A stretch of 64,000 nucleotides of DNA from Arthrobacter sp. SPG23 (GCF_000876655.1 NZ_JYCN01000015.1:62001-126000); one strand, 5' to 3'; shown: positions 1-11,370, counted from the first letter of the stretch. Numbers and translations are program-made. Notes: a model not told the origin generated them from the sequence alone.

Positions 1-1577
1 CAGTCCTCGCCAACAGTGTCATCCGCTACAACGTGGTGGTGGATCAGCGCGTCAACACCAAGACCGAGTCATTCAAGCGCCTGGACACCGTCGGCGGGAA
101 GGACGAGCTCGTCACCGTGTCCAGGGACAAAGGCATCCAGGAGTTGGCTGCGGTGCTGGGGCAGGACCCGGCAGACGTCAAGGACGCACTGACGGGGGAG
201 AAGCCCTACTACATCGTGGCGAAGGACCTTAAGCCCGACATGGAGGACCGGATCTCCAAGCTGCAGATTCCGGGAATCGTCACCGTCGGCACCAGCAAGC
301 GCGTCTACCCCAACGGCGCCGTAGCCGGCGGCATCATCGGGTTCCTGCAGGACGGGACAACCGGCCAGGCGGGGCTGGAGCAGACACAGGATGACGTACT
401 CAAGGGAACGCCCGGCAAGAGGCTCTTCGAGATCGGAGCCGACGGCCTGCGCATCCCGGTTGGCGTGGATGAACTGACGCCCGCCGTCGACGGCAAGGAC
501 ATCCGCCTCACCCTCAACTCGGACCTGCAGTACTTTGCCCAGCAGGCCATCCAGAACCAGTCGGACAAGCTGAGCGCCGAATGGGGCGTCATCATTGTCC
601 AGGACATCAAGACCGGCAACATCATCGCCATGGCAGACACCAACGCCCCGGACCCCAACGACCCCGGCAAGGTGGCCGCCAAGGACCGCGGCGTTCGTTC
701 CGTGACAGCCGCCTACGAGCCGGGTTCCGTGGAAAAGATGATCACCGCCGCGTCCGTCATCGAAGAAGGCAAGTCCAGCCCGTTGGATCATTTCACCATC
801 CCGCCGTCCCTCGTCGTGGACGGCCAGGTCTTCACGGACTCATTCGACCACGGGACCGAAGAACGGACCCTGGCCGGCATCCTGGGCTGGTCCATGAATA
901 CCGGAACTGTCATGGCCGGCCAGCGACTCACCAAGGAACAACGCCACGACTGGCTGCAGAAGTTCGGGATCGGCGAAGCACCCGACATCGGTCTTCCCGC
1001 CGAAGCGAGCGGCATCCTCACGCCGGCTGACCAATGGGACGGCCGGCAGGAGTACACCGTGCTGTTCGGTCAGGGCGTTTCGCAATCCACCCTGCAGACC
1101 GTCCGCGCCTACCAGTCGATTGCCAACGACGGGGTGATGCTTCAGCCGCGCCTGATCGACAGCTACATCAGCCCGGACGGAACCGAGGAGAAGGTCCCGG
1201 CGAAGGAAAGCCGGCAGATCGTGTCAAAGGAAACGGCCAAGCAGGTGCGGGACATCCTGGAGAGCGCAGTGACCGAAGGCCAGATCAAGGATGCGGCCAT
1301 TGACGGTTACCGCGTCGGCGCCAAGACGGGAACCTCCGAATCACCGTGCGATGACGGTAAATCCGGGTACTGCGGCTACACGGCCTCCATGGTGGGGATG
1401 GCGCCGATGGACAATCCGCGGTTTATTGTTGAAGTTGTCCTGCAGCGTCCCAAAGGCAGTATCTATGGAATCACCAATGGTCCGGTGTTCCGCTCCGTGA
1501 TGAGCCAGACCCTGCGGACATACAATGTCCCGCCATCAACGGGCGAGCCGGTCAGGCTGCCCCAATACGTCAAGTAG
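1..1577 (+). CDS. ftsI: Septal peptidoglycan transpeptidase FtsI (PBP), 5' partial
   Basis: Class B penicillin-binding protein, the septal transpeptidase that crosslinks peptidoglycan on the outer face of the membrane. The frame is open from base 3, so the cytoplasmic tail and membrane anchor lie before the window; about 524 residues are seen. All three transpeptidase motifs are visible: SVEK with the nucleophilic serine at about base 726, SMN at about base 891 and KTG at about base 1323. A dimerisation-type domain precedes them. The gene opens the dcw cluster and murE follows after 77 bases. The class is certain; the name FtsI rests on its place directly before murE. Confidence 0.95.
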   Translation, partial: VLANSVIRYNVVVDQRVNTKTESFKRLDTVGGKDELVTVSRDKGIQELAAVLGQDPADVKDALTGEKPYYIVAKDLKPDMEDRISKLQIPGIVTVGTSKRVYPNGAVAGGIIGFLQDGTTGQAGLEQTQDDVLKGTPGKRLFEIGADGLRIPVGVDELTPAVDGKDIRLTLNSDLQYFAQQAIQNQSDKLSAEWGVIIVQDIKTGNIIAMADTNAPDPNDPGKVAAKDRGVRSVTAAYEPGSVEKMITAASVIEEGKSSPLDHFTIPPSLVVDGQVFTDSFDHGTEERTLAGILGWSMNTGTVMAGQRLTKEQRHDWLQKFGIGEAPDIGLPAEASGILTPADQWDGRQEYTVLFGQGVSQSTLQTVRAYQSIANDGVMLQPRLIDSYISPDGTEEKVPAKESRQIVSKETAKQVRDILESAVTEGQIKDAAIDGYRVGAKTGTSESPCDDGKSGYCGYTASMVGMAPMDNPRFIVEVVLQRPKGSIYGITNGPVFRSVMSQTLRTYNVPPSTGEPVRLPQYVK

Positions 1578-1654
1578 CACGTCCACAACATCGTACGCAC
1601 CACGGGAACGTCCCCTACGCCCGGTGTGATCCACTAGCGCCAACGGAGATCCAC

Positions 1655-3307
1655 TTGTCAGAGCATCATGCCCCAGGCAGTACCGACGCAACGAGCGGCA
1701 CGGTTCCCGGTTCCGGGTTCCGGCCGACCGCCGTTGCCGCGGTGCCCCTCGGCACCATCGGCGAGTCTGTCGGCGTCGTCGTCCCGGGAGCGTCCAGTTC
1801 CGTCCCCGTTACCGGGATTTCACTGAATTCCCGGACAGTCCAGCCGGGTGACCTTTATGTCGCCCTGCCCGGTGCCACGAGGCACGGAGCCGACTTCGTG
1901 TCGCAGGCCGTCACGGCAGGTGCCGTTGCGGTACTGACGGACGACGACGGCGCCAGGCTCCTGGCGTTGTCCGCTGACACTCCCGTGCCGGTCCTGGTGG
2001 TTGACGAGCCCCGCACCGCTGTGGGCGGGCTCGCGGCGCTGATCTACCAGAGCCGGCCTGAGGGCGGGACGGCGCCCTCGCTGTTCGGTGTCACCGGCAC
2101 CAACGGCAAGACCACCACCACGTATTTCATCAATGCCCTCCTGCAGGCGCTGGGCCGCAGGACCGGCCTGATCGGTACAATCGAGATCCTCGCCGGCGGC
2201 GAGCCCATTCCCAGCCTGCTGACGACACCGGAGTCCACAGACATCCACGCCTTGCTGGCCCTGATGCGCGAACGCGGCCTGGACGCGGCCTCGATGGAGG
2301 TTTCCTCGCACGCAGTATCGTTCCACCGGGTGGACGGGGTGCAGTTCGACGTTGCCGGGTTCACCAACCTCACACAGGACCACCTGGACCTGCACGGAAC
2401 CATGGACGAATATTTCCAGACCAAGGCCCGGCTCTTCACGCCGCTGCACGCCAAATCAGCAGTGGTCACCGTGGACGACGACTGGGGCCGGCGCCTCGCT
2501 GCCGGTGCCGGAATCCCGGTCACCACCCTGGCAACCGCCCAGGGGTTCGACCCCGCCGCCTCAGCGGCCGACTGGGCCGTCATGGACCTTGCCGCCCGGG
2601 GGCTCGGCACCCAGTTCCGGCTGCGGCACCGTGACGGCACGGAGCTCCGTGTGCACACGGGCCTGCCGGGCAGCTTCAACGTTTCCAACGCCGCCCTCGC
2701 GACCGTCATGGTCCTGGCCAGCGGGGTTGACCCGGCAGCGGTGCAGTCTGCCCTCGACTCGGCCGATCCGTTCACCGTTGCGGTCCCCGGCCGCATGCAG
2801 CTGGTCTCCACAGCGCCGGCCGCCGTCGTCGACTTTGCCCACAACCCGGATGCCCTGCAGCGTGCGCTGGAGGCTGTGCGCTCCACCGAACCCGGCTCAA
2901 GGGTGATCGTGGTCTTCGGGGCCACGGGGCAGCGGGACCAGGGCAAGCGCCCGGCCATGGGGGCCATCGCCGCAAGGCTTGCGGACGTGGTGATCATCAG
3001 CGATGACGATCCCCATGACGAGGACGCTGCGGCTATCCGCGCGGACGTCCTGGCAGGGGCACGTGAGGCCAAGGAATCCGGTGGCCTCGGCTGCACGATT
3101 CTGGAATCCTACCCGCGCGACGCGGCGATCCGGCAGGCTGTCGACATGGCACAGCCCCGGGACACTATCCTCGTGGCCGGACGAGGCCACGAGGTCTGGC
3201 AGGAAGTCCAAGGCGTCAACCTGGCGCTCGACGACAGGGTGGAGCTCCGTGAGGCCTTGACAGCCCGCGGATTCACCGTTCTGGATGACGAGCGGATAGA
3301 GTCCTAG
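1655..3307 (+). CDS. murE: UDP-MurNAc-tripeptide synthetase MurE
   Basis: Cytoplasmic Mur ligase that adds the third residue of the stem peptide to UDP-MurNAc-L-Ala-D-Glu, using ATP. 550 residues. The P-loop GTNGKTT is at residues 148-154, the carbamylated lysine is expected at K257 (QTKARLF), and the third domain has HNPDA near 396. The substrate-selecting motif, DNPR in diaminopimelate enzymes, reads DDPH at 451-454; loss of the arginine fits an L-lysine-adding enzyme, as in the A3-alpha peptidoglycan of Arthrobacter. That is inference. The start is TTG at 1655, with CGGAG six bases upstream. The N-terminal 30 residues are Ser/Thr/Pro-rich and beyond the usual family core. Confidence 0.95.
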   Translation: MSEHHAPGSTDATSGTVPGSGFRPTAVAAVPLGTIGESVGVVVPGASSSVPVTGISLNSRTVQPGDLYVALPGATRHGADFVSQAVTAGAVAVLTDDDGARLLALSADTPVPVLVVDEPRTAVGGLAALIYQSRPEGGTAPSLFGVTGTNGKTTTTYFINALLQALGRRTGLIGTIEILAGGEPIPSLLTTPESTDIHALLALMRERGLDAASMEVSSHAVSFHRVDGVQFDVAGFTNLTQDHLDLHGTMDEYFQTKARLFTPLHAKSAVVTVDDDWGRRLAAGAGIPVTTLATAQGFDPAASAADWAVMDLAARGLGTQFRLRHRDGTELRVHTGLPGSFNVSNAALATVMVLASGVDPAAVQSALDSADPFTVAVPGRMQLVSTAPAAVVDFAHNPDALQRALEAVRSTEPGSRVIVVFGATGQRDQGKRPAMGAIAARLADVVIISDDDPHDEDAAAIRADVLAGAREAKESGGLGCTILESYPRDAAIRQAVDMAQPRDTILVAGRGHEVWQEVQGVNLALDDRVELREALTARGFTVLDDERIES

Positions 3308-3313
3308 ACCGAG

Positions 3314-4789
3314 ATGATTGCATTTACTGCGGCGGAAATTGCCGAAATTACAGCCGGCCGCCTTGCCGCCGATCCAACCCTTACGCCTTCGGCAGTGGTC
3401 ACCGATTCCCGGGAAGCAACGGAGGGTTCCCTCTATGTAGCCAAGCCCGGTGAGGCCGCTGACGGCCACGACTTCATCGGCGCAGCTTTCGAACGCGGCG
3501 CCGTCCTCGCGCTGGTGGAACGGAACGTTGCCGACGACGCCGGCAGTCCGTATCCCTCCATCGTGGTGCAGGATGCGGTCCTTGCCATGGGAGCACTGGC
3601 CGCCGAAGCCGTGCGCCGGATCCGTGCCCGCCGCGAGGCAGAGGGTTCGGGATTCACCGTCATCGGCATTACAGGTTCCGCCGGGAAGACCACCACCAAG
3701 GACCTCCTCGCCGGAATCCTCTCCGCCGAAGGCAACACCGTGTCCCCCCAAGGCTCCTACAACGGCGAGGTGGGCGTTCCGCTCACCGTCTTCCGGGCCG
3801 GGTTCGACACCCGCTACCTGGTGATCGAGATGGGCGCCACCGGGATTGGCCACATCCGCTATCTCGCGGACATGGTCAAGCCCTCGATCGGAGTGGTCCT
3901 GGGTATCGGAACAGCCCATGCCGGTGAATTCGGCGGCGTGGACAACATCGCCGTAGCCAAGGGCGAACTGCTTGAAGCCCTTCCGGACAGCGGAACCGCT
4001 GTGATCAACCTGGATGACGGCCGTGTAGCCGCGATGAGGAGCAGGACCACCGCGAACGTCCTGGGCTTCTCGGCGCAGTCGGCCGACGACGTCCCGGGTG
4101 CCGACCTGCGTGCCGTCAACGTCGAGACCAACCCGGCCGGAAATCCCGAGTTCGAACTCTTCTTTCCCGGCGAAGCCGCCGGGCACCAGGTACGCAGCCG
4201 CCTCATCGGCGCCCACCACGTGACCAACCTCCTGGCGGCGGCCGGAGCGGCCTACGCTGCCGGCGTCACGGGCGAGCGGATTGCCGCCTCCCTTAGCGCG
4301 CAGACCGCCGCCAGCCGGTGGCGGATGGAACGCACCGAGCGGCCCGACGGCGTGACCATCATCAATGATGCTTACAACGCCAACCCCGAATCCATGCGTG
4401 CAGCCCTGCGGACGCTGGCAGACCTCGGCCGCGGACGCCGCACCTGGGCCGTTCTGGGCGCCATGCTGGAACTGGGCGACGAGTCCATTCGAGAGCACAT
4501 GGCAGTGGGCACGCAGGTGGTGCGACTCAACATTTCCCGCCTGGTGGTGGTTGGCCGCGAGGCACGTTCGCTCTATGTCTCCGCCGTCAACGAAGGCTCC
4601 TGGGGTGACGAATGCGTCTTCACCGAGTCAGCTGACGAGGCCTACGATCTGCTCCAACGCGAACTCGAACCAGGCGATCTTGTCCTCTTTAAATCCTCCA
4701 ACAGCGTGGGTCTGAGGCATCTGGGCGATCGGATAGCATTACCCCCACAAGCCCGAGCAACCGCCAATGAAGGGAGCGAGTCGCTGTGA
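3314..4789 (+). CDS. murF: UDP-MurNAc-tripeptide--D-Ala-D-Ala ligase MurF
   Basis: Cytoplasmic Mur ligase that attaches D-alanyl-D-alanine to the UDP-MurNAc tripeptide and completes the pentapeptide. 491 residues, normal for the family. The ATP-binding loop GSAGKTT lies at residues 121-127, and the C-terminal domain has NDAYNANP near residues 351-358, a MurF hallmark. ATG start seven bases after the murE stop. Its TGA overlaps the GTG start of mraY by four bases, which suggests translational coupling. The membrane-free, ATP-dependent enzyme hands its product to MraY, encoded next. Confidence 0.97.
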   Translation: MIAFTAAEIAEITAGRLAADPTLTPSAVVTDSREATEGSLYVAKPGEAADGHDFIGAAFERGAVLALVERNVADDAGSPYPSIVVQDAVLAMGALAAEAVRRIRARREAEGSGFTVIGITGSAGKTTTKDLLAGILSAEGNTVSPQGSYNGEVGVPLTVFRAGFDTRYLVIEMGATGIGHIRYLADMVKPSIGVVLGIGTAHAGEFGGVDNIAVAKGELLEALPDSGTAVINLDDGRVAAMRSRTTANVLGFSAQSADDVPGADLRAVNVETNPAGNPEFELFFPGEAAGHQVRSRLIGAHHVTNLLAAAGAAYAAGVTGERIAASLSAQTAASRWRMERTERPDGVTIINDAYNANPESMRAALRTLADLGRGRRTWAVLGAMLELGDESIREHMAVGTQVVRLNISRLVVVGREARSLYVSAVNEGSWGDECVFTESADEAYDLLQRELEPGDLVLFKSSNSVGLRHLGDRIALPPQARATANEGSESL

Positions 4790-5895
4790 TTGCACTGCTC
4801 ATCGGCGCTGGCCTGGCCCTGCTGTTTGCATTGGTGGGAACCCCGCTGTTCATCCGTCTGCTGGTACGGAAGAGCTACGGCCAGTTCATCCGCGACGACG
4901 GTCCCACCTCGCACCACACAAAACGCGGCACCCCGACCATGGGCGGCACTGTCGTGGTCTTCGCAGTCCTGCTGAGCTACGCGCTGACGCACCTCATCAT
5001 GTGGATGATGAATCCCAGGTCACCCGGGCCGTCGGCCTCCGCGCTCCTGCTCCTGTTCCTGATGGTGGGGATGGGCCTGGTGGGGTTCCTGGACGACTTC
5101 ATCAAGATATCCAAGCAGCGCAGCCTTGGCCTGAACGCCAAAGCCAAGCTGGTACTGCAGGGCGCCGTCGGCATCATCTTCGCCATCCTGGCCTTGAACT
5201 TTCCCAATGCCGACGGCGTCACGCCAGCATCCACCCAGATCTCCCTGGTGCGGGACATCCCGTGGCTGAACCTCGCTTTCGGCGGAACTGTCCTGGGCGC
5301 CATTCTCTTCGTTTTGTGGTCCAACCTGATCGTGACGGCAGCCACCAATGGCGTTAACCTCACGGACGGCCTGGACGGGCTCGCGGCCGGGGCATCCGTG
5401 ATGGTGTTCGGCGCCTACACACTGATGGGTATCTGGCAGAGCAACCAGGCGTGCGGCTCACCGCGCCAGGCCGGCGGCGGCTGCTACTCCGTCCGCGACC
5501 CGCTGGATCTGGCGCTGCTCGCCGCGATCCTGAGCGCGGCGCTGGTCGGCTTCCTGTGGTGGAACACTTCCCCGGCGAAGATCTTCATGGGCGACACCGG
5601 CTCGCTGGCCATCGGCGGAGCCGTCGCAGGCTTCGCCATCCTGTCCCGGACCGAGCTGCTGCTCGCCTTCATCGGCGGCCTCTTCGTCCTGATCACCCTC
5701 TCGGTGATCATCCAGGTGGGCTACTTCAAGGTCACCAAGGGCAAGCGCTTCTTCAAAATGGCACCGCTCCAGCACCACTTTGAACTCAAGGGCTGGGCGG
5801 AAGTCACCGTGGTGGTCCGGTTCTGGATCCTCGGCGGCCTCTTCGTCGCCGCGGGTCTGGGTATCTTCTACGCAGAATGGGTGGTCCTGCTGTGA
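4786..5895 (+). CDS. mraY: Phospho-MurNAc-pentapeptide transferase MraY
   Basis: Integral membrane enzyme that moves phospho-MurNAc-pentapeptide from UDP onto undecaprenyl phosphate, giving lipid I. 369 residues with about ten membrane segments. The catalytic aspartates are recognisable in GFLDDFIK near residue 103 and in [10 protein letters not shown] further on; the late loop has [12 protein letters not shown], another family signature. The GTG start at 4786 overlaps the murF stop in GTGA, with AGGGAG about ten bases upstream. A Cys- and Gly-rich insert sits in the loop after the NLTDGLDG region. Its own stop overlaps the proposed murD start in the same GTGA way. Confidence 0.97.
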   Translation: MIALLIGAGLALLFALVGTPLFIRLLVRKSYGQFIRDDGPTSHHTKRGTPTMGGTVVVFAVLLSYALTHLIMWMMNPRSPGPSASALLLLFLMVGMGLVGFLDDFIKISKQRSLGLNAKAKLVLQGAVGIIFAILALNFPNADGVTPASTQISLVRDIPWLNLAFGGTVLGAILFVLWSNLIVTAATNGVNLTDGLDGLAAGASVMVFGAYTLMGIWQSNQACGSPRQAGGGCYSVRDPLDLALLAAILSAALVGFLWWNTSPAKIFMGDTGSLAIGGAVAGFAILSRTELLLAFIGGLFVLITLSVIIQVGYFKVTKGKRFFKMAPLQHHFELKGWAEVTVVVRFWILGGLFVAAGLGIFYAEWVVLL

Positions 5896-7478
5896 GCAGC
5901 CCTATACCTTCGCCGCTGGCGACGTCCCCCCGGCTCGAGAACCTGGTCACCTGGGACTCGGATTGGGCAGGCCTCAGGGTGGTCGTGACGGGAATCGGCG
6001 TGTCCGGCTTCGCCGCCGCAGATACCCTGATCGAGCTCGGTGCCCGGGTTGTAGTGGTGGATGCCGCCACCAGCGCAAAGGCCCGTGCCCAGGCGGAAAC
6101 CCTGAAAATCGTGGGTGCCGTAGACGTCCTCCTCGGCGAGGACGCCGTGCACTCCATGCCGAAGATCGACGGCCAGAAGCCGGATTTAATTGTGACTTCG
6201 CCCGGGTGGCGCCCGGATCAGGCCCTGCTCGCATTGGCTGCACGGACGCACGTCCCGGTCTGGGGCGATGTTGAGCTTGCCTGGCGGGTGCGCGAGCGGG
6301 CGGGCCGAAAGACCGCGGACTGGCTGACCATCACCGGAACGAACGGGAAGACCACCACGGTGGGCCTCACCGAGTCCATGCTGCAGGCCGCCGGGCTCAA
6401 AGCCATTGCCGTCGGCAACGTCGGAACACCCATCCTTGACGCCCTCCGGGATCCGGTGGAGTACGACGTCCTTGCCGTGGAGCTGTCAAGCTTCCAGTTG
6501 CACTGGAGCCACTCCGTCTCGCCGGTGGCAAGTGTCTGCCTCAACGTCGCCGAGGACCACGTGGACTGGCATGGATCCTACGCTTCGTACCTGGCCGACA
6601 AGGCGAAGGTCTATGAGCAGACGCAAAAGGCCTGTATTTACAACGCCGAGCAGATCGAAACCGAACGCATGGTGGAGAATGCGGACGTGGTGGAAGGGTG
6701 CCGCGCCGTAGGCTTCACCACCGTGACGCCGGCCATCAGCATGCTTGGTGTGGTGGAGGGCCTCCTGGTTGACCGTGCCTTCATCCCCGAACGCAAGGAC
6801 AGCGCGGCCGAGCTTGCGGCCATGGCGGACCTCGGTCCGGTGGCCCCGCGCCACATGGTGGCCAATGCACTGGCAGCCGCAGCACTGGTCCGGGCGTACG
6901 GCGTGGAACCGAAGGCGGTGCGCCAAGGACTGAAGAGCTACATCCCGGGAGAACACCGCATCCAGCTTGTTGCCCGCCACAATGATGTGCTGTGGATCAA
7001 CGACTCAAAAGCCACAAACCCGCACGCCGCGGCAGCGTCGCTGTCCGCGTTCAGCAACGTCATCTGGATTGCCGGCGGGCTCTCCAAAGGCGTGAGCTAC
7101 GACGAACTGGTTCAGGAACAGGCGCCGCGACTGAAGGCCGTAGTCCTGATCGGAGCGGATACGACCGCGCTCTCGGATGCCCTCAAGCGACACGCGCCCG
7201 ATGTCCCCGTGATCGGGCGAACGAAAGGCGAAACTGAAGACGTGCAGTCTGCCGAAACGGGCGATGCCGGCACGGTGCCCTCGCCGATTTACGGGGAAAC
7301 TGTGATGGCCCAGGCCGTTGCCGCAGCGGCACAGCTGGCTTCTCCGGGAGACACTGTGCTCATGGCCCCGGCGGCTGCTTCCATGGATCAGTTCTCTTCC
7401 TACGCTCACCGTGGCGACGCCTTCATTGAAGCTGTCCGCGGGCTCGTGGAAGGGCAGGCTCAGACCGGCGAGGAGTAA
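5892..7478 (+). CDS. murD: UDP-MurNAc-L-Ala--D-glutamate ligase MurD
   Basis: Cytoplasmic Mur ligase that adds D-glutamate to UDP-MurNAc-L-alanine. 528 residues from the GTG at 5892, chosen because its GTGA overlap with the mraY stop repeats the murF/mraY arrangement; an in-frame ATG at 5877 is the alternative and adds five residues. An N-terminal Rossmann-like domain ([14 protein letters not shown]) binds the UDP part; the ATP loop TGTNGKTTT is near residues 147-155; [10 protein letters not shown] marks the third domain. The protein is longer than E. coli MurD because of an insert before the final helix. ftsW follows after two bases. Confidence 0.95.
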   Translation: MSSPIPSPLATSPRLENLVTWDSDWAGLRVVVTGIGVSGFAAADTLIELGARVVVVDAATSAKARAQAETLKIVGAVDVLLGEDAVHSMPKIDGQKPDLIVTSPGWRPDQALLALAARTHVPVWGDVELAWRVRERAGRKTADWLTITGTNGKTTTVGLTESMLQAAGLKAIAVGNVGTPILDALRDPVEYDVLAVELSSFQLHWSHSVSPVASVCLNVAEDHVDWHGSYASYLADKAKVYEQTQKACIYNAEQIETERMVENADVVEGCRAVGFTTVTPAISMLGVVEGLLVDRAFIPERKDSAAELAAMADLGPVAPRHMVANALAAAALVRAYGVEPKAVRQGLKSYIPGEHRIQLVARHNDVLWINDSKATNPHAAAASLSAFSNVIWIAGGLSKGVSYDELVQEQAPRLKAVVLIGADTTALSDALKRHAPDVPVIGRTKGETEDVQSAETGDAGTVPSPIYGETVMAQAVAAAAQLASPGDTVLMAPAAASMDQFSSYAHRGDAFIEAVRGLVEGQAQTGEE

Positions 7479-7480
7479 CA

Positions 7481-8863
7481 ATGGTCAGCACGCCCACCCG
7501 TGCCCCGGCTGCCAGGCAGCGGGGCGCAACCCCGCTCCCGCCCACCCCGCGGACGGGAAAAGCGGCAGGTTCCTCGCGGACGTCGCCAACGGCCCAGGCA
7601 CGGGGGAGCGCAGGGAAAGGCCATGTACCGCCGCTGGCCAGGCTCCGCGGCTGGTACCGGAGCTTCTGGGCGAAGCTGGAAGGAACCGGCAAGTCACGCA
7701 ACGGTTCCACGTACTACCTGATCCTGGGTTCCACCCTCGCGCTCACGGCCATCGGCATCATGATGGTGCTCTCAGCATCCAGCGTCGAAGCCATTGCCGC
7801 GGGAGAGTCGCCGTACACGGCAGCACTCAAACAGGGCATGTTCGCCGCAATCGGCGTCTTCCTGATGTTCGTGCTGTCGCGTGTCAATGTTGTGTGGCTC
7901 AAGCGCCTGGCCTGGCCGGGGATCGCAGGGGCCTATGTGCTCCTGGTCCTCGTGCTGCTGATCGGTACCAGTACCAACGGCAACCAGAACTGGATTGAAT
8001 TCGGCGGCATCACTTTCCAGCCCTCAGAAGCGGCCAAGCTCGCCCTGGCACTGTGGATGGCCACCGTGCTGGCGGTCAAAGCCAAACTGCTCCACCGCTG
8101 GCAGCACGTTGTGGTTCCCGTCCTTCCTGCCGCCGCCGGCATCATCGGGCTGGTCCTGGCAGGGAACGACCTCGGCACAGGCATGATCATCATGATGATC
8201 ATGGCCGCCGCACTCTTCTTCGCCGGGGTCCCGCTCCACATGTTCGGTATTGCGGCAATGGTTGCCGTGGCCGGCGCCGGGTTCATGGCTGTGACGAGCT
8301 CCAACCGGATGTGCCGCATCACCTCGTGGTGGACCGGAAACTCCTGCGGCGAAGGCATTGACGCCAACTACCAGTCAACCAACGGCTTGTACGGCCTCGC
8401 CTCCGGTGGTTGGCTGGGGGTCGGACTGGGCCAAAGCCGGCAGAAGTACAGCTGGATCCCGGAAGCCCACAACGACTTCATCTTCGCGATCATCGGCGAG
8501 GAACTCGGCCTGGTGGGCACCGTCGTCGTGCTCGTCCTCTTTGCCATCCTGGGTGCGGCGATCTACCGCGTGGTGGTGGCGCAGGAGGACCTGTTCCACC
8601 GTGTCCTTGCAGGGACCATCATGGTGTGGCTGCTGGGCCAGGCCACCGTCAACATGTCCGTGGTCACCGGACTCGTGCCGGTCATCGGGGTGCCGCTGCC
8701 GTTCATTTCCTATGGCGGTTCGGCCCTGCTGATGTCGCTGTGCGCCGTCGGCGTAGTGTTGTCGTTGGCCCGGGAACAGATGGCGCCAAGCGCTCAGCCC
8801 AAGCGTCTGCTCAAGTTCCGCATCAAGGGCGGGCGCCCCCACCCCACACGAAAGCGTAAATAG
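7481..8863 (+). CDS. ftsW: Septal peptidoglycan glycosyltransferase FtsW
   Basis: SEDS-family polytopic membrane protein that polymerises glycan strands at the septum together with FtsI. 460 residues with about ten membrane segments. A basic, Pro/Arg/Thr-rich cytoplasmic tail of about 70 residues precedes the first segment, and a basic tail ends the protein. The SEDS signature PFISYGGSALL is near residues 406-416. The ATG start has AGGAG five bases upstream, overlapping the murD stop region. A loop with two cysteines (near MCRITSWW and CGEG) lies on the outer side. RodA is the alternative SEDS member; the dcw position argues for FtsW. Confidence 0.95.
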   Translation: MVSTPTRAPAARQRGATPLPPTPRTGKAAGSSRTSPTAQARGSAGKGHVPPLARLRGWYRSFWAKLEGTGKSRNGSTYYLILGSTLALTAIGIMMVLSASSVEAIAAGESPYTAALKQGMFAAIGVFLMFVLSRVNVVWLKRLAWPGIAGAYVLLVLVLLIGTSTNGNQNWIEFGGITFQPSEAAKLALALWMATVLAVKAKLLHRWQHVVVPVLPAAAGIIGLVLAGNDLGTGMIIMMIMAAALFFAGVPLHMFGIAAMVAVAGAGFMAVTSSNRMCRITSWWTGNSCGEGIDANYQSTNGLYGLASGGWLGVGLGQSRQKYSWIPEAHNDFIFAIIGEELGLVGTVVVLVLFAILGAAIYRVVVAQEDLFHRVLAGTIMVWLLGQATVNMSVVTGLVPVIGVPLPFISYGGSALLMSLCAVGVVLSLAREQMAPSAQPKRLLKFRIKGGRPHPTRKRK

Positions 8864-8869
8864 CACTTA

Positions 8870-9970
8870 ATGAATGCCGAGTCTTTGTCAGTAGTCCTTG
8901 CCGGCGGCGGAACGGCCGGGCACATCAGTCCGCTGCTGGCCATCGCGGCCGCGTTGCGGGACGTGAGTCCGGACGTTCGCCTCCTGGCTGTGGGCACGCC
9001 CAGCGGAATGGAAACCAGGCTGGTCCCCGCGGCCGGACTCGAGCTGGCCACCATAAGCCGCGTGCCGTTTCCCCGGCGGCCGTCCCTCGACCTGCTGAGA
9101 CTGCCGGGACGGCTTGCCGGTGCGGTACGGCAGGCCGGGAAAATCCTCGATGACGCTCGGGCGGACGTGCTGGTCGGGGTCGGCGGCTACGTCTGCACCC
9201 CGTTGTACCTTGCCGCCCGGCGCCGGAAAATCCCCATCGTCATCCACGAAGCCAACACGCGGGCTGGTCTGGCCAACAGAGTAGGTGCCCGGTTCAGCAG
9301 CCATGTCGGCGTCGCGTTCGCGGACACGAAGCTGCGGGGGGCCCGCCACGTCGGCATGCCTATGCGCAAGGAGGTGTCCGGGCTGGATCGTTCCGCCTCC
9401 CGTCAGGCGGCACGTGAGCTGCTGGGGCTGGACCTGCATATGCCCACGCTTATTGTCACCGGCGGCTCATCCGGCGCGCAGAGCATCAACCGGACGATTG
9501 CGGCCTCGGTCGAGGCACTTGCCAAGGCCGGCATCCAGACCCTCCACATCACCGGGAAGGGCAAAACGGTCCTCGACGGCGGCGGCAGGCCGCTCGCTGC
9601 AGACGGCTACCGCCAGGTGGAGTATGTCGACGGGATGGAGAACGTTTACGCGGCCGCCGACCTGCTGTTGGGACGTGCAGGAGCAGCCACGGTCTGCGAA
9701 ACCGCTGCCGTGGGCGTTCCGGCCGTGTTCGTTCCGCTCCCGATCGGCAATGGTGAACAGGCCCTCAATGCCGCCGGCGCGGTGGCGGCCGGAGGGGCTC
9801 TGGTTGTTGACGACGAATCGTTCACGCCGGAGTGGGTCAGCCGTGAAATCATCCCCCTGCTCACAGATCCCGAACGGCTGGCGAAAATGGCAGTAAGCTC
9901 CGAATCCCTCGGTATTCGAAACGCAGATCGCCGCATGGCCGATCTGGTCCTGGAAGCGGTAAGCAAATGA
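8870..9970 (+). CDS. murG: Lipid II synthase MurG (GlcNAc transferase)
   Basis: Peripheral membrane GT28 glycosyltransferase that transfers GlcNAc from UDP-GlcNAc to lipid I, forming lipid II on the inner membrane face. 366 residues, the usual length. The N-terminal glycine-rich loop GGGTAGH is at residues 12-18 and a second nucleotide-binding segment [11 protein letters not shown] lies near 197. The C-terminal domain has [10 protein letters not shown], which contacts the donor. The ATG at 8870 follows the ftsW stop by six bases with no clear Shine-Dalgarno. The stop overlaps the murC start in ATGA. Confidence 0.96.
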   Translation: MNAESLSVVLAGGGTAGHISPLLAIAAALRDVSPDVRLLAVGTPSGMETRLVPAAGLELATISRVPFPRRPSLDLLRLPGRLAGAVRQAGKILDDARADVLVGVGGYVCTPLYLAARRRKIPIVIHEANTRAGLANRVGARFSSHVGVAFADTKLRGARHVGMPMRKEVSGLDRSASRQAARELLGLDLHMPTLIVTGGSSGAQSINRTIAASVEALAKAGIQTLHITGKGKTVLDGGGRPLAADGYRQVEYVDGMENVYAAADLLLGRAGAATVCETAAVGVPAVFVPLPIGNGEQALNAAGAVAAGGALVVDDESFTPEWVSREIIPLLTDPERLAKMAVSSESLGIRNADRRMADLVLEAVSK

Positions 9971-11370
9971 CCACGTCCACAGCAGGCACGGCGGCGCGGA
10001 GCCTGGAATCACTGGGCCGCGTGCACTTCATCGGCATTGGCGGAGTCGGCATGTCCGCGGTGGCACGCATCATGGTGGCCCGCGGCGTCCCGGTGACGGG
10101 CTCCGATGCCAAGGACCTTCCGGTCATGGCGGACCTCGCGGCTGCCGGGGCAGGAGTCCACGTGGGTTATTCCGCAGGCAACCTGGGCGCGGCCCAGACT
10201 GTGGTGGCCGGCTCCGCCATCCGTGCGGACAATCCGGAACTCCAGGCCGCGCGTGCCGCCGGGCTGCCCGTGCTGCACCGTTCGGAGGCGTTGGCGGCCG
10301 CCATGGCGGGCGACAGGGTGGTCACAGTGGCCGGAACCCACGGGAAGTCAACCACAACGTCCATGGTCACAGTGCTGCTGCAAGGTGCCGGCCTGGATCC
10401 CACCTTTGCGATCGGTGCCAACGTTCCGGCCCTGGGGGTTAACGCTGCCAGCGGCACGTCGGACATTTTTGTTGCCGAGGCCGACGAATCCGACGGATCG
10501 TTCCTCAACTACCGTCCGCACATTGCGGTTGTCACCAACGTGGAACCCGACCACCTTGATTATTACGGCACCGCCGAGGCCGTCTACGAGTCGTTTGACC
10601 GCTTCACTGAACTGCTCCCGGCCGACGGCGTTCTGGTGGCCTGCGCCGATGATCCCGGTGCCCGCGCGCTGGCGGAGCGGACCAAGGCCCGGGGCAACAC
10701 CAGGGTGGTCACCTACGGCACCGCTGAAGATGCGGAGCTGCGGCTGCATGATGGCGGCCCGGGCGACGTCTGGGTGTCGACCGACACGGCACGGTTTGCG
10801 CTGGAACTCCAGGTTCCCGGACGCCACAACGCGCTCAACGCTGCGGCGGCATTTGCCGTGGCACTGGAACTAGGCGTCGCGCCCGGAGCGGCGGCCGGCG
10901 CCCTGGCCCATTTCACCGGAGCGTCACGACGCTTTGAGTTCAAGGGAGAAGGCCGGGGCGTGCGGGTGTACGACGACTATGCCCACCACCCCACGGAAGT
11001 CCGGGCGGCGCTGGCTGCGGCACGTTCCGTGGCAGGCGACCACAAGGTGCACGTTCTTTTCCAGCCGCACCTGTTTTCCCGGACCCGGGAGTTCGCGGCA
11101 GAGTTTGCCGAGGCACTCAATACGGCTGACACCGCCCTGGTGCTGGACATCTATCCCGCCCGGGAGGATCCCATTCCCGGGGTCAGCAGCCAGCTGATCG
11201 GAGACCGCCTCGCCGGTGGCGGCCGGCTGGTGGCGGCGGACGACGCAGTCCGGGCCGTTGTGGCCAACGCGGCTGCGGGGGACATTGTGCTCACCGCCGG
11301 TGCGGGCGACGTGACGGCCTACGGCCCCCTGATTGTGGAGGCACTGCGGGCGGAGGCGCCGGGTGGCTAG
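9967..11370 (+). CDS. murC: UDP-MurNAc--L-alanine ligase MurC
   Basis: Cytoplasmic Mur ligase that adds L-alanine to UDP-MurNAc, the first step of stem-peptide synthesis. 467 residues. The N-terminal motif [12 protein letters not shown] is characteristic, the ATP loop GTHGKSTTT is near residues 122-130, and [10 protein letters not shown] marks the third domain. The ATG at 9967 overlaps the murG TGA by four bases. The end overlaps the ftsQ start by eight bases, so murG, murC and ftsQ probably form one translation-coupled unit. Confidence 0.97.
   Translation: MTTSTAGTAARSLESLGRVHFIGIGGVGMSAVARIMVARGVPVTGSDAKDLPVMADLAAAGAGVHVGYSAGNLGAAQTVVAGSAIRADNPELQAARAAGLPVLHRSEALAAAMAGDRVVTVAGTHGKSTTTSMVTVLLQGAGLDPTFAIGANVPALGVNAASGTSDIFVAEADESDGSFLNYRPHIAVVTNVEPDHLDYYGTAEAVYESFDRFTELLPADGVLVACADDPGARALAERTKARGNTRVVTYGTAEDAELRLHDGGPGDVWVSTDTARFALELQVPGRHNALNAAAAFAVALELGVAPGAAAGALAHFTGASRRFEFKGEGRGVRVYDDYAHHPTEVRAALAAARSVAGDHKVHVLFQPHLFSRTREFAAEFAEALNTADTALVLDIYPAREDPIPGVSSQLIGDRLAGGGRLVAADDAVRAVVANAAAGDIVLTAGAGDVTAYGPLIVEALRAEAPGG

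Noticed and set aside
2897..4498. 533-residue minus-strand open frame
   Set aside because: It lies opposite the certain genes murE and murF, has no ribosome site and its text resembles no family; a shadow of high-GC codons.
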